The notes below the pieces were generated by a model. It made no database searches. It saw only the letters and a list, made by a program, of their open reading frames with translations, and was not told where the DNA came from. This document shows positions 8,698-17,628 of a DNA stretch of 64,000 nucleotides, in pieces; position 1 is the first letter of the stretch; each line of letters begins with the position of its first letter. This stretch comes from CAYGVT01 sp964353355 (GTDB lineage Archaea; Thermoplasmatota; DTKX01; GCA-020343715): contig CAYGVT010000131.1 of the NCBI GenBank assembly GCA_964353355.1, positions 67,810-131,809 on the forward strand, read 5' to 3'. Position numbers and translations under genes: made by a program.

Positions 8698-9344
8698 GCT
8701 TGGCCATCGCCGTCAAGCCCACGCGGTCGGAGCTCATCGACATAAAGCGCAAGATATCGCTTTCCAGGCGGGGCCACAAGCTGCTCAAGATGAAGCGCGA
8801 CGGCCTCATCATGGAGTTCTTCCAGATACTTGAGAAGGTCCGCGACATCCGGGGCGTGCTGACGGCGGAGTACCGGGAGGCGCAGAGGAGGCTGATCATC
8901 GCTGAGACCTCCCAGGGCACCATCGCCATCAAGGCGGCGGCCTTCGCGCCAAAGGACAAGCCGTACGTGCACGTTCGGTCCCGCAACGTCATGGGCGTGG
9001 TGGTGCCGCAGGTCGAGAGCAGGAGGGTCCGCAAGAAGATAGTGGAGCGCGGCTACGGCGTCATCGGCACCCGGTCCTCCATCGACGACGCGGCGGCGGC
9101 GTACGAGAGGCTGGTGGAGGACATCGTGGTCGCGGCCGAGATCGAGACCACGCTGCGCAAGCTGCTGGTCGAGATAGAGAAGACCAAGCGGCGCGTCAAC
9201 GCGCTCGAGTTCAAGGTCATCCCCGACCTGCAGGAGGCGGCGGCGTTCATCACGCTGCGCCTCGAGGAGGTCGAGCGCGAGAACATCTTCCGCCTGAAGA
9301 CGCTCAAGAAGAAGGGCAAGGCCACGCCCGGCGACGACCAATAA
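8694..9344 (+). CDS. atpD: A-type ATP synthase subunit D
   Basis: A 216-residue long antiparallel coiled coil, the central rotor shaft that penetrates the A3B3 head. The N-terminal V-K-P-T-R-S-E-L motif, the following R-R-G-H-K-L-L-K-M-K-R-D, and the C-terminal helix with R-R-V-N-A-L-E are family signatures. The start is GTG 8694, overlapping the atpB stop (GTGA), which implies coupled translation. The C-terminus ends in a Lys-rich tail. Confidence 0.93.
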   Translation: MSLAIAVKPTRSELIDIKRKISLSRRGHKLLKMKRDGLIMEFFQILEKVRDIRGVLTAEYREAQRRLIIAETSQGTIAIKAAAFAPKDKPYVHVRSRNVMGVVVPQVESRRVRKKIVERGYGVIGTRSSIDDAAAAYERLVEDIVVAAEIETTLRKLLVEIEKTKRRVNALEFKVIPDLQEAAAFITLRLEEVERENIFRLKTLKKKGKATPGDDQ

Positions 9345-9375
9345 CCATATCTAGGCACGGGGGCGTGCGAAGGCC

Positions 9376-9555
9376 GTGGAGCACGACGGTGACGAGGCTG
9401 ACGACTTCTTCCTCGACCGCTGGGTCGACCGCGTCGCGGTTGACCCCAAGCTGCGGGGCCGCATCCTCAAGTGGTTCTGGCTGACATCCGTGGCAATGCT
9501 GCTCCTTGGGCTCGCGTTCATCATGCTCATCATGCTCGGCCGAAGCCCGTTCTGA
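9376..9555 (+). CDS. 59-residue C-terminal-anchored membrane protein at the end of the ATPase operon
   Basis: A short gene with a GTG start and TGA at 9553-9555. The first ~35 residues are acidic and then basic (EHDGDEADDFFLDRW, then a Lys/Arg-containing segment). Residues ~35-56 form a single strongly hydrophobic helix (LTSVAMLLLGLAF onward), followed by GRSPF. The frame has no internal stop and the amphipathic/hydrophobic pattern is protein-like. It follows atpD by 31 bases, so it is probably the last gene of the operon and might be an assembly or accessory factor, as small extra genes are seen at the ends of some archaeal ATPase operons. The function is inference; no family recognised. Confidence 0.55.
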   Translation: MEHDGDEADDFFLDRWVDRVAVDPKLRGRILKWFWLTSVAMLLLGLAFIMLIMLGRSPF

Positions 9556-9749
9556 CGCTCGGCCCAATGAGCACCGGGTTCGAAACGATACCACAAACTT
9601 CAAGTCCCTCACCCGACAGAGCTTGAGCAACTCCGAACCGTGCGGTCGACCAGGTTTCCAAGGGGGCATGTCGAAGGAAGGGCCTGGGGGAGGAACCCCA
9701 TGCTCGTCCTCGCCTGGCGCCCGCGACAACGTCCGGGGGGTTGAGGGCG
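9556..9749. other. intergenic region before the first beta-propeller gene
   Basis: No gene is seen here. There is no clear TATA box. A G-rich ribosome binding region (GGGGGG at 9735-9740) precedes ATG 9750. The stretch around 9578-9640 read on the minus strand resembles part of a tRNA (a TTCGAAC-like loop and an anticodon-like loop) but the stems do not pair. Confidence 0.4.
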
Positions 9750-12700
9750 ATGCCAGTCAAGCCAGTGAGGCTCGGGGCCGTTGTGTGTGCCATCTCCGTG
9801 ACCATCATCATGCTCCTCTCTTCCGCGCCCTTGGGGTCCATCACGCTCCCTGAGGGCTCCACGGATGTGAGCGACCCGACGCGGAAGGAGTCCCAGGCGC
9901 CCGCGCAGCTGTCCGCCCCGGTCGGGCTGCCCGGGGTCATCGAGCCGGGCGAACCGATACCTGATGTGCCCGTGGGCGATTCCCCGCCAGGGAAGGGCGA
10001 GCTGCGCAGGCTCGCGGAGCTCGAGGGGAAGTGCATCTTCGAGAACGTGCGGCCGGGGTACTACCGCAACAATTACGGTAGCCTCTGGCTCCGTTGCGAT
10101 GGCGCCAGCATCAGGGATACGGACCAGGATGGCCTCAGGCTCTACACGGGCAACCAGCCCGAGCGCACTGTCGAGGAGGCCGACGTCGTGAAGGTCGATG
10201 GCGACCGCCTCTACGTGCTCAACCCCTACAAGGGGTTCATGGTGTTCGACCTCTCCGACCCGCTCCATCCAGCGTTCATCGGTCGAGCACCCATACTTGG
10301 CAACCCGTTCGAGATGTACGTCGTGGGCTCGAAGGCCTACGTCATCGTGACCGCGAGCTACGGCTGGTGGTACCACAACACCTGGCGCGGGTCCTACGGG
10401 ATACAGGCGGTCCTCGACGACGGCATCGGCACCGACGAGTCCTTCTACGTCGGCAGCAAGGTGCTCGTCATCGACCTCGCGGACGAATCCGACCCGAAGG
10501 TCGTCGCGAGGTTCGGGCTCGAGGGTGAGGTGACGGACTCGCGCAGGGTCGGGGACGTCATCTACTTCGTGTCCAACGTCTACGGCTGGTATAGGCGGTC
10601 GACGGATGGCACGACCGGGGAGGACATGACCAGCGTCATGGCCCTCGACATGGCCGACCCCCGGTCGCCGAGGGTCGAGGACCGCGTCACCTTCCAGAGC
10701 GTCACCAACGTCATCCACGTCTCGCAGCAGTACGTGTTCGTCGCGCAGAACCCCGCGTACCCGGGTAGCTGGTCGGACCGGACTACGATCACCATCGTGG
10801 ACATCCGCGACCCGCACGGGACGATGACGGTCAGGGGTTCTTACGACCTGGCCGGCCGCGTGTCTGACCGTTACCAGCTGGACTGCTATGAGGACATGCT
10901 GCGGGTGGTCAGCTTCGTCAACGCCAACCTGGGCTCGTCGACGCTCGCGGTGCTGGACATCGATGACCCCGACAACCCCGCGATGCTGGGCTCGCTCGAA
11001 ATCGCCGACGCGGGCGACCTCATGGCGACGCGGTTCGCGGGAGAGCGCGCGTACACCATCCACTTGCCGAGGCCCGTCAGGACCGACCCGCTCGACGTCA
11101 TCGACCTGGGCGACCCCTCGAACCCCAGGCTCTGCGACGTGCTAGAGATCCCTGGCTGGGTCACGCACATAGAGGTGCGCGGTTACCGCCTACTCGCGCT
11201 CGGTGTCGACAGCACCACCTGGCCACAGGGGGTCTCCATGTCGCTCTTCGACGTGACCGACCCCGACGAGGCGGTCCTCCTCTCCCGCGTCAAGGTTGGG
11301 GACGGCTCCGTCTGGTCGACCGCCAACAACGACCCCAAGGCGCTCACGGTCATCGACGAGCGCGGCCTCGTGCTCGTGCCCTTCGTATCGAGCGTGAATG
11401 ACAGATGGTCCAACCCGCAGACGAGCAAGAGCGGCGTCCAGGTCATCGAGTTCGACCTGGAGGACGGGGCCCTGCGCCTCGCTGGCTGCTTCGAGCAGCC
11501 CGACAACGTCATCAGGACCAGGGCGGTCGGCGAGGCCGTCGTCGCCACCTCCTCGTACTACCTGCTCGCGGTCGACCTGGAGAACGTCGGCTCGCCGGTG
11601 GTCGCATCCACCATCGACTTCAGGAGCGAGGTCCTGGACCTGTTCCTCCACGATGGACAGGCCGCAGCGGTCGTCCGCTCGGGCGACGGGCGTATGCTGG
11701 AGCTGCGCACGCTGCGATCCTCTGATACGGAGGCCATGTCCCCCATCGCCTCGGAACGGCTCGGGGTCGCGCATGGCACGTGGGGCTGGCAGGGAGACGA
11801 CCTCCTCTTCCTGCACACAGAGTACCTGGGCGGCAGTCCCAGAACGACACTGCAGGCCTACGAGCTGGAGGATGGGGGCATGCTCCGCAGGGCGGGCGTG
11901 TGCACCTTGACCAACATGTACAGCTTCTACACCACCGGCACTTGGCCGACCGCTGGGAGGGAGGGCACCTCCGTGACGAGCTGGCAATCGTACGGGACGT
12001 GCATCGACGAGGCCGTGCTCCTGCTCAATGGGGTCGTGGTCGTGAAGGACGCGAGCGAGCTCTCCATCATCGACATCCGTGACATCGACCACCCATGTGT
12101 CCGCAGCCAGTATCATCTGGAGGTGGACTATGTCTTCGACATCAGGGCGATGGGCAGCAGGCTCTTCATCACCTATGGCGAGGCAGTGGCCGACAGCACG
12201 GAGAAGCCCTCCGATCACTATGGCCGAAGGGTCGTGGACAACCGGGAGCGGTACTACCTGATGACGCTCGAGCTCGACGACCTCGAATCGCCCAGGGCCT
12301 CGCACCCGGTCAACATCCCTGGCATCCCCGTCGGTGTCTCGGACGACGGGCAGACGGTCTACACCGTGGCCTACTGGAAGGCGGGGGACGATGGGACCTA
12401 CACAAAGACGCTCAACGTCGTGCGCCTGCTCGGCGTCCTGGCCGTACTATGGAGGGCGATCGAGATCAACATGACCTCGATGGTGGCAATGGACGGCGAC
12501 CTCGCCTACGTGCTGACGCCGGGAGCGGACGGCAGCAGGCGCTATTACTACGGTGACATGGACCATTATCTCGGATACTACCCCAACCCCAGGATCTCAT
12601 GGCCCTATGGGACGTCCGGACCATCCGAGCTCTGGGTCATCGACCTCGGTTCCTGGTCCGCGGGCAGGGTCATCGCATACACCGAGGTCGGCAAGTCGTG

Positions 12701-12908
12701 CTCTGCCATGTACATCATCGGCGGCTCGCTCGTGCTTGACCTCGGGGACCAGGAGGGGCTCGTGGTCATGCGTCTCGCGGCCATGGGCGGTATGAGGCTC
12801 GTCGGCAGCTACGAGACCACCGGAGAGGTCAATTCCATCCGCCAGTTCGGCGACAGGGCTTACCTGGCGCAGGGCGAGTTCGGCACGACCTCGTTCGCCC
12901 TGATGTGA
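9750..12908 (+). CDS. secreted beta-propeller domain protein (copy 1)
   Basis: A 1052-residue protein with an N-terminal hydrophobic signal segment (about residues 7-27), a Pro/Gly-rich spacer, and then the archaeal/bacterial 'Beta_propel' architecture. Landmarks are R-L-A-E-L-E-G near residue 85, V-E-E-A-D-V-V-K-V-D-G-D-R-L-Y-V-L near 145, and many blades of the form 'v.DlaDp..P..v'. The family is extracellular and of unknown biochemical role. It shares most landmarks with the next gene, so the two are tandem paralogues. ATG 9750 is chosen over an in-frame TTG at 9741. A Trp/Tyr-rich surface suggests carbohydrate or protein binding, but no catalytic motif is visible. Confidence 0.85.
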   Translation: MPVKPVRLGAVVCAISVTIIMLLSSAPLGSITLPEGSTDVSDPTRKESQAPAQLSAPVGLPGVIEPGEPIPDVPVGDSPPGKGELRRLAELEGKCIFENVRPGYYRNNYGSLWLRCDGASIRDTDQDGLRLYTGNQPERTVEEADVVKVDGDRLYVLNPYKGFMVFDLSDPLHPAFIGRAPILGNPFEMYVVGSKAYVIVTASYGWWYHNTWRGSYGIQAVLDDGIGTDESFYVGSKVLVIDLADESDPKVVARFGLEGEVTDSRRVGDVIYFVSNVYGWYRRSTDGTTGEDMTSVMALDMADPRSPRVEDRVTFQSVTNVIHVSQQYVFVAQNPAYPGSWSDRTTITIVDIRDPHGTMTVRGSYDLAGRVSDRYQLDCYEDMLRVVSFVNANLGSSTLAVLDIDDPDNPAMLGSLEIADAGDLMATRFAGERAYTIHLPRPVRTDPLDVIDLGDPSNPRLCDVLEIPGWVTHIEVRGYRLLALGVDSTTWPQGVSMSLFDVTDPDEAVLLSRVKVGDGSVWSTANNDPKALTVIDERGLVLVPFVSSVNDRWSNPQTSKSGVQVIEFDLEDGALRLAGCFEQPDNVIRTRAVGEAVVATSSYYLLAVDLENVGSPVVASTIDFRSEVLDLFLHDGQAAAVVRSGDGRMLELRTLRSSDTEAMSPIASERLGVAHGTWGWQGDDLLFLHTEYLGGSPRTTLQAYELEDGGMLRRAGVCTLTNMYSFYTTGTWPTAGREGTSVTSWQSYGTCIDEAVLLLNGVVVVKDASELSIIDIRDIDHPCVRSQYHLEVDYVFDIRAMGSRLFITYGEAVADSTEKPSDHYGRRVVDNRERYYLMTLELDDLESPRASHPVNIPGIPVGVSDDGQTVYTVAYWKAGDDGTYTKTLNVVRLLGVLAVLWRAIEINMTSMVAMDGDLAYVLTPGADGSRRYYYGDMDHYLGYYPNPRISWPYGTSGPSELWVIDLGSWSAGRVIAYTEVGKSCSAMYIIGGSLVLDLGDQEGLVVMRLAAMGGMRLVGSYETTGEVNSIRQFGDRAYLAQGEFGTTSFALM

Positions 12909-12967
12909 AGGGACGGGTGCCCCGCGAGAGGGCCGGCCAGCGTCCCCTCGGATGGCGTGAGGGGGCG

Positions 12968-13040
12968 GGGCCGCTCCCCTCGAGGATTCCGAGCGCCTCC
13001 GCGATGGCGGCGGGCACTGCCCCAAGCGTGGTGCGGGTCA
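12968..13040 (-). pseudogene. relic of the 3' end of the DUF531 gene
   Basis: Bases 12992-13039 match 16327-16374 at 43 of 48 positions, including 26 identical bases in a row; the preceding CCTCGAG also aligns. Read on the minus strand this segment encodes TLGAVPAAIAEAL, the C-terminal helix of the intact DUF531 protein at 16302-16859. Nothing else of that gene is present and its stop codon is lost. The relic sits directly after beta-propeller copy 1 exactly as the intact DUF531 tail sits after copy 2, so it is a scar of the tandem duplication. Confidence 0.8.
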
Positions 13041-13132
13041 CTGGCACAGCGTGGACCCCATCATACCACGCCCCGTGGCCTTCCGGGCCGCCATCGCACC
13101 CGCCCGTGCTGGCCACGGTTCGATGGCGAGCC

Positions 13133-13145
13133 AAAAAGATTATAC
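13133..13145 (+). promoter_or_regulatory. probable TATA box of beta-propeller copy 2
   Basis: The run AAAAAGATTATAC is the only AT-rich block between the two propeller genes. It would place the start of transcription near 13168, 27 bases before ATG 13195, so copy 2 has its own promoter. Confidence 0.55.
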
Positions 13146-13194
13146 TCCCCAGGGACAACGTAGGCACGCGAACCTACTCAGGGGGATGACAGTC

Positions 13195-16100
13195 ATGAAG
13201 GCCGGCACATCCAAGGCATTGCTCATGTTCGTGGCGCTTGCGGTCACCCTTGCCATGGTCACGGCCACCTGGTCGGGCCTTGGCCCTAGCGGGGGCCACC
13301 GCCCGTTCTACGTGGTGTTCCCGGGCAGCGACCTCGACCGGCCAGACGGCCTCCCACCATACGGCGCGGGGGATGGCCCCGTCACCGAGGCTCTCTCCCC
13401 CCTCCCCGACACGGGAGGGGTCGTGGGCATCCCCTCTGTGGCCGAGCTCAAGCGCCTCGCCGAGCTCGAGGGGAGGCAGAACTTCACGAACGTCCTCCCG
13501 TCGTCCTATTGGTACAACGACCTCTATGCCATGGGAGCGGCAGAGGAAGTCCGCGAAGGGGATACGGACCACACGGCCACCCCAGCGCGTGAGGTCGAGG
13601 AAGCGGACGTCGTGAAGGTCGCGGGCGACCTCCTCTACGTCCTGAACCCCTACCGCGGGCTCATGATATTCGACCTCGGAGAGCCTGACGTCCCCCGCAT
13701 CCTAGGCCGGACGCCCGTGCTCGGCAATCCCGTCGACATGTACATCGTCGGGGGCACGGCCTACATCATCATGACGGCGAACAACGGGTACTGGTACAGG
13801 TTCGCGGTCCGCGCCGTCTCGATGGACGCCATCACCGTCCCCTCGGGCGCGCCGTCGCCCGAGTACTACATCGGCACCCAGGTCCTCGTCGTGGACGTCA
13901 GCGACCCCGCCGCGCCCTCCACCGTCGCCAGGTTCGGCATGCAGGGCTTCGCGACTGACTCGCGGAGGGTGGGAGACGTGCTCTACTTCGTGTCGACCTA
14001 CCATGCATGGTACTACACCGAGGTGGAAGGGGAGCCCACGGACCTCACGTTCGTCATGTCGCTCGACCTGTCCGACCCCGAGGACGTGAGCGTCGTGGAC
14101 GAGGTGAGCTTCGCGGGCGGGTCGAACCTCATCAACGTCACGTCGTCCGCCATCTTCGTCGCCCAGCCCTCCAGCGGGTGGTGGGAGACGACCGCCTCCA
14201 CCACGATCACCTACGTGGACATCTCCGACCCCGAGGGCATTATCGAGGTCCGCGACTGCTTCGAGGTCTCCGGGGTGGTCCAGGACAGGTTCCAGATGGA
14301 CTACTTCGACGGCACGCTCCGCGTGGTCAGCCACCACTGGAACAGGGGCGGGCTCGGCTCGTCCGACCTGTGGGTCCTAGACGTGTCCGACCCCGACGAC
14401 CTGAGCATGCTCGGGAGCCTGGCCATCGACGACGCGGGGACGCTCATGGCCACCCGCTTCGCGGGCGAGAGGGCCTACACCATCCACCTGCCGCGCAGCA
14501 TCGACCCGCTCGACGTCATCGACCTCTCGGACCCCTCGAAGCCCAGGCTCACCGACATTCTGGAGATGCCTGGCTGGGTCACCCACATGGAGGTCCGCGG
14601 GATGAGGATCATAGCCCTCGGGGTCGACGACACCCAGGGGCAGCGGGTCGCGGTGACGCTGTTCGACGTCTCCGACCCCGACAACGCGGTCATGCTGGAG
14701 CGCGTGACGGTGGTCGGCGACCACTCGTGGTCGGGGGCCAACTTCGACCCCAAGGCGCTCACGGTCCTCGACGACGTCGGCCTCGTGCTGGTGCCGTTCT
14801 CGGCCTACTTCCAGGATGCCGCGGGGGATTCCACCAGGTACAGAACCGGCGTGCAGCTCGTCGAGTTCGACCTGGAGGCCGGGACGCTCAGTCTGGCGGG
14901 CTTCTTCGAGCAGCCCGACGAGGTCCTCAGGACGAGGGCGATGAACGACAGGCTCGTCGCCACCTCGACCCAGTACCTCCAGGTGGTGGATGCCACGGAC
15001 CGCGACCTGCCGTTCATCACGGCCTCCATCGAGCTGTGCCCGGTCGTGGAGGACCTCAGGGTCGTCGGCGAGCACGCAGTGGCCGTCGTGCGCGGCGCCA
15101 CGGGCGATGCCTCGCTCCGGTCGTATGCGCTTTCCAACCTCGACGTGCTCGCGCCCGTGTCGAGCGTCTCGCTCGGGAGCGGGGTCGCACGCTGGTACTG
15201 GGACGGGCCCGCCCTCCATGCCCTCGCCTGGATGTCCGAGAAGGGCTCCGCGAAGTTCGAGGTGACGACGGTCGACCTCTCCGGGCCAGCGCACCTGCGC
15301 GCGCTCAGCAAGATCGTGTTCCCCTGCGAGGAAGTGCCATACTACGAGGGGGATTCCTCGTGGGACTACCCGTACTACCTCTACGGTGGCATCGGGGATG
15401 GCTTGTTCTGGAGACCTTACTGGTACAGAAGTTCGAGCGGCTCGGCCCTGCTCGATGGTGGCACGCTCGCCATCGTCCATTCCTCGACGCTCTACGTCCT
15501 GGACCTCTCTGAGGGGAGGGCACCGGCCCTGGCGTCGCGCCTCACAATCGATTCATCGACGGTCGTGGACATCGAGGGCCACGGCGACGTCCTGTACCTC
15601 ACGGATTACACCGTCCCTGATGAATACAAATCCGACCCGTACACCGGGGAGAGCGTGGGCGCCTACCGGCTGAGGATGTATGGTCTCACCGACCCCGCGT
15701 CGCCCGTCGAGATGGCCCCCGTCAACATCCCGGGCACCCCGGTCGGGGCCTCCCCGGCACTCGGGCTGCTCTACACCACCTCGGGATGGTACACGAAGGA
15801 CGGGAGCGGGTACACCAGGACGCTCAACGTGCTCCGCCTCTCGGAGGGCACGGCGACCATGCTCGCCTCCTACGACATAGGGAATTACTCGACCGTCGAG
15901 GTCGAGGACGGCATCGCCTACCTCGTCGAGATTGACAGCTACGTCGCTTCGCGGTTCTGGGTCGGGTCCCACCTCCAGGACGTCTACGCGCAGACCACCA
16001 ACGTGACGGTGCTGGACCTGGCGGCCGGGGAGCGGATGGTCGTCCTCGGTGTGCTGTCCCTCAGCGGCGCCCACTACGGGTTCGCGGTCGAGGACGGCTA

Positions 16101-16281
16101 CGGCCTGCTCACCTCGTACGACTCATTCTCCGTCTACGTGTTCCACGCCTCGCGCGCCTCGGGCATCGAGCGCCTGGGCCTCTACGAGACATTCCCGAAC
16201 GTGGTGTCGCTCGACGCGTCAGAGGGCCTGCTCTACCTGTCCCAGGGCATCTATGGCACATCCGTGCTGGACGTTCGCTGA
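13195..16281 (+). CDS. secreted beta-propeller domain protein (copy 2)
   Basis: 1028 residues, paralogue of the preceding gene. It has an N-terminal signal helix (about 4-24), then the shared landmarks A-E-L-K-R-L-A-E-L-E-G (near 85), V-E-E-A-D-V-V-K-V-A-G-D-L-L-Y-V-L-N-P-Y (near 138), A-T-R-F-A-G-E-R-A-Y-T-I-H-L-P, and G-W-V-T-H-M-E-V-R. Blades of the 'v.DlsDp' type continue to the end. Start ATG 13195 has GGGGGATGA (13181-13189) as ribosome binding site; ATG 13186 is in frame but has no room for one. Copies 1 and 2 differ most at the N-terminal spacer and in loop insertions. It is convergent with the DUF531 gene, 20 bases away. Confidence 0.87.
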   Translation: MKAGTSKALLMFVALAVTLAMVTATWSGLGPSGGHRPFYVVFPGSDLDRPDGLPPYGAGDGPVTEALSPLPDTGGVVGIPSVAELKRLAELEGRQNFTNVLPSSYWYNDLYAMGAAEEVREGDTDHTATPAREVEEADVVKVAGDLLYVLNPYRGLMIFDLGEPDVPRILGRTPVLGNPVDMYIVGGTAYIIMTANNGYWYRFAVRAVSMDAITVPSGAPSPEYYIGTQVLVVDVSDPAAPSTVARFGMQGFATDSRRVGDVLYFVSTYHAWYYTEVEGEPTDLTFVMSLDLSDPEDVSVVDEVSFAGGSNLINVTSSAIFVAQPSSGWWETTASTTITYVDISDPEGIIEVRDCFEVSGVVQDRFQMDYFDGTLRVVSHHWNRGGLGSSDLWVLDVSDPDDLSMLGSLAIDDAGTLMATRFAGERAYTIHLPRSIDPLDVIDLSDPSKPRLTDILEMPGWVTHMEVRGMRIIALGVDDTQGQRVAVTLFDVSDPDNAVMLERVTVVGDHSWSGANFDPKALTVLDDVGLVLVPFSAYFQDAAGDSTRYRTGVQLVEFDLEAGTLSLAGFFEQPDEVLRTRAMNDRLVATSTQYLQVVDATDRDLPFITASIELCPVVEDLRVVGEHAVAVVRGATGDASLRSYALSNLDVLAPVSSVSLGSGVARWYWDGPALHALAWMSEKGSAKFEVTTVDLSGPAHLRALSKIVFPCEEVPYYEGDSSWDYPYYLYGGIGDGLFWRPYWYRSSSGSALLDGGTLAIVHSSTLYVLDLSEGRAPALASRLTIDSSTVVDIEGHGDVLYLTDYTVPDEYKSDPYTGESVGAYRLRMYGLTDPASPVEMAPVNIPGTPVGASPALGLLYTTSGWYTKDGSGYTRTLNVLRLSEGTATMLASYDIGNYSTVEVEDGIAYLVEIDSYVASRFWVGSHLQDVYAQTTNVTVLDLAAGERMVVLGVLSLSGAHYGFAVEDGYGLLTSYDSFSVYVFHASRASGIERLGLYETFPNVVSLDASEGLLYLSQGIYGTSVLDVR

Positions 16282-16301
16282 CGGGCCGGAGAGGGGACCG
16301 C

Positions 16302-16859
16302 TCAGTCGCGTGCCTCGAGACCGGCCAGCGCCTCCGCGATGGCGGCGGGCACGGCCCCCAGGGCGGTGCAGGTCTCGAGGGCGATGCGCCTCCTGGTAAC
16401 GTCCAGGTGGTGCTCGGCCAGGCCCAGGACGTCCTTGGGCAGGCCGCGGGGACCGAGGCCGAAGACCAGGCACAGCGAGCGGCCCTCCGCGAGCCGCTCG
16501 GCCGCCCACAGTGGGTCGACCTTCCGGCCCTCCCATGGCTTGGACGTCGTCCCGACCACGAGCCCCAGCTGCGGGGGGAGCCCCTTCCTGGGGAGCTCGA
16601 GCACGAGGAACCTGCCCTTCCGGGCCAGGTCCAGTAGCGCCCCCCCGTCCTCGCCGATCGACGTCGTGGTCGCGAGCCACTCGGCGACCTCGAGGGGGGT
16701 CCGCAGCTCCTTGTCGAACGGGAAGCCCAGGGCCGCCACGTTGCAGTCGAACGCCTGCGCGACCGGGGCCGCCCTGGCCAGCGCGCGGCGGTGCGCCTCG
16801 GCAAGCCTGACGGGGTCGTAGGAGTTGTGGAGGGCCAGGGTCATCCGCCCGCGTCCCAT
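16302..16859 (-). CDS. DUF531 family protein
   Basis: A 185-residue archaeal protein of the DUF531 family. It has the opening LALHNSYD (methanogen homologues have L-x-N-T-Y-D), the A-H-R-R-A-L-A-R-A-A-P-V-A-Q-A-F block, G-F-P-F, and a C-terminal L-C-L-V-F-G-L-G-P-R-G-L-P region. That last region recalls the knotted cofactor-binding loop of SPOUT methyltransferases, so RNA methylation is a possible but unproven role. GAGAGGTGG lies seven bases before ATG 16859; ATG 16844 is an alternative that starts directly at the conserved region. DUF531 occurs mainly in methanogens and related euryarchaea. Confidence 0.8.
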   Translation of the reverse strand: MGRGRMTLALHNSYDPVRLAEAHRRALARAAPVAQAFDCNVAALGFPFDKELRTPLEVAEWLATTTSIGEDGGALLDLARKGRFLVLELPRKGLPPQLGLVVGTTSKPWEGRKVDPLWAAERLAEGRSLCLVFGLGPRGLPKDVLGLAEHHLDVTRRRIALETCTALGAVPAAIAEALAGLEARD

Positions 16860-16960
16860 GCGCGCGCCACCTCTCCCGGCCATGGCGGTGCCGCGAGAAA
16901 AAGGCTGCTGAACCGGAGAGGGGGGTGCCGTACCAGGCATGCCAGAGCGGCCCGGGTCAG

Positions 16961-17190
16961 ATGTTGAATCGTGGTATATGGTAACAAATATCATGCCCTG
17001 CCAGAACATACCAAAGCAGAACCTATTCAAAATGATATTATTGTCTTTTATTATTGTATCTTAAACGATAATAATTTTGATTAATTCAATATCATTGGCT
17101 CTCACATCCATTCACGAGATGAATGTTATATTTATATTTTCTGCTATAGATGTTCAATAGTAAAATATTTATATTGTTAAACCTATACGC
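16961..17190. other. AT-rich island with nested inverted repeats
   Basis: A ~230-base block in sharp contrast with the GC-rich surroundings. AATGATATT (17031-17039) and AATATCATT (17088-17096) are exact inverted repeats; ATTATT (17050-17055) and AATAAT (17070-17075) nest inside on almost the same axis (~17063), giving an imperfect 66-base palindrome. A third AATATCAT lies at 16987-16994. Several TATA-like blocks follow (17128-17140, 17161-17178). No open reading frame of note. It could be a strong promoter/regulator region, an unwinding element or acquired DNA. Confidence 0.7.
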
Positions 17191-17517
17191 CCGCTGTCGG
17201 TGCAACGCGGGCGGTCCTGCGGGGTCGTCCGGCGAGCACCCATGGAGGCGTGGAGGTGGTCCGGTATGGGGCGGGTAACATTCTTCGCATGCACCCCGGT
17301 CCTCGTACTGGTCCTGGGCCTCGCGCCGCCCTCGTCCCCTGGTGCGGCTGAAGGTCCAGGCGGAGGGCCGGCCAGGGATGGACAATCGATCGGGATGACG
17401 CGCGGTCATGTCCCTGGCGTGGCCTGCGCCCCCCACCAGGTGGCCCCGGCCGGTGTCCGGGCCGCTGCCTCGGACCAGGCCGATTGCCGTCCGGCGACGT
17501 TGCGCTCATGGGATCGT

Positions 17518-17609
17518 AGGGGGGAATTTGGGGAGCCATCGGAGAGGGCGCGCTCCGAGCATTCGCGCCCCGGGGGGTCCGCCTCGAGCGGCCCCCCGAC
17601 TTCCCCCCC
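17518..17609 (+). repeat. hairpin repeat copy 1
   Basis: Hairpin A: GGGCGCG 17546-17552 pairs with CGCGCCC 17564-17570 around an 11-base loop beginning CTCCGA. Hairpin B: GGGGGG 17572-17577 and CCGC 17579-17582 pair with GCGG 17588-17591 and CCCCCC 17592-17597, with a bulged T. An outer stem AGGGGGGAA (about 17518-17526) can pair with TTCCCCCCCT (17601-17610). Confidence 0.75.
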
Positions 17610-17628
17610 TCGCAATAACTGGGAAGAA

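Noticed and set aside
9575..9650. tRNA-like sequence on the minus strand (TTCGAAC-like loop, GGGACTTGAAG anticodon-like loop recalling tRNA-Ser)
   Set aside because: The anticodon stem and the acceptor stem do not pair, and the T-stem has a mismatch at the closing position; no full cloverleaf can be drawn.
16961..17190. Replication origin at the AT-rich island
   Set aside because: No origin recognition box pattern was found and orc1/cdc6 lies 38 kb away; kept only as a possibility within the island finding.
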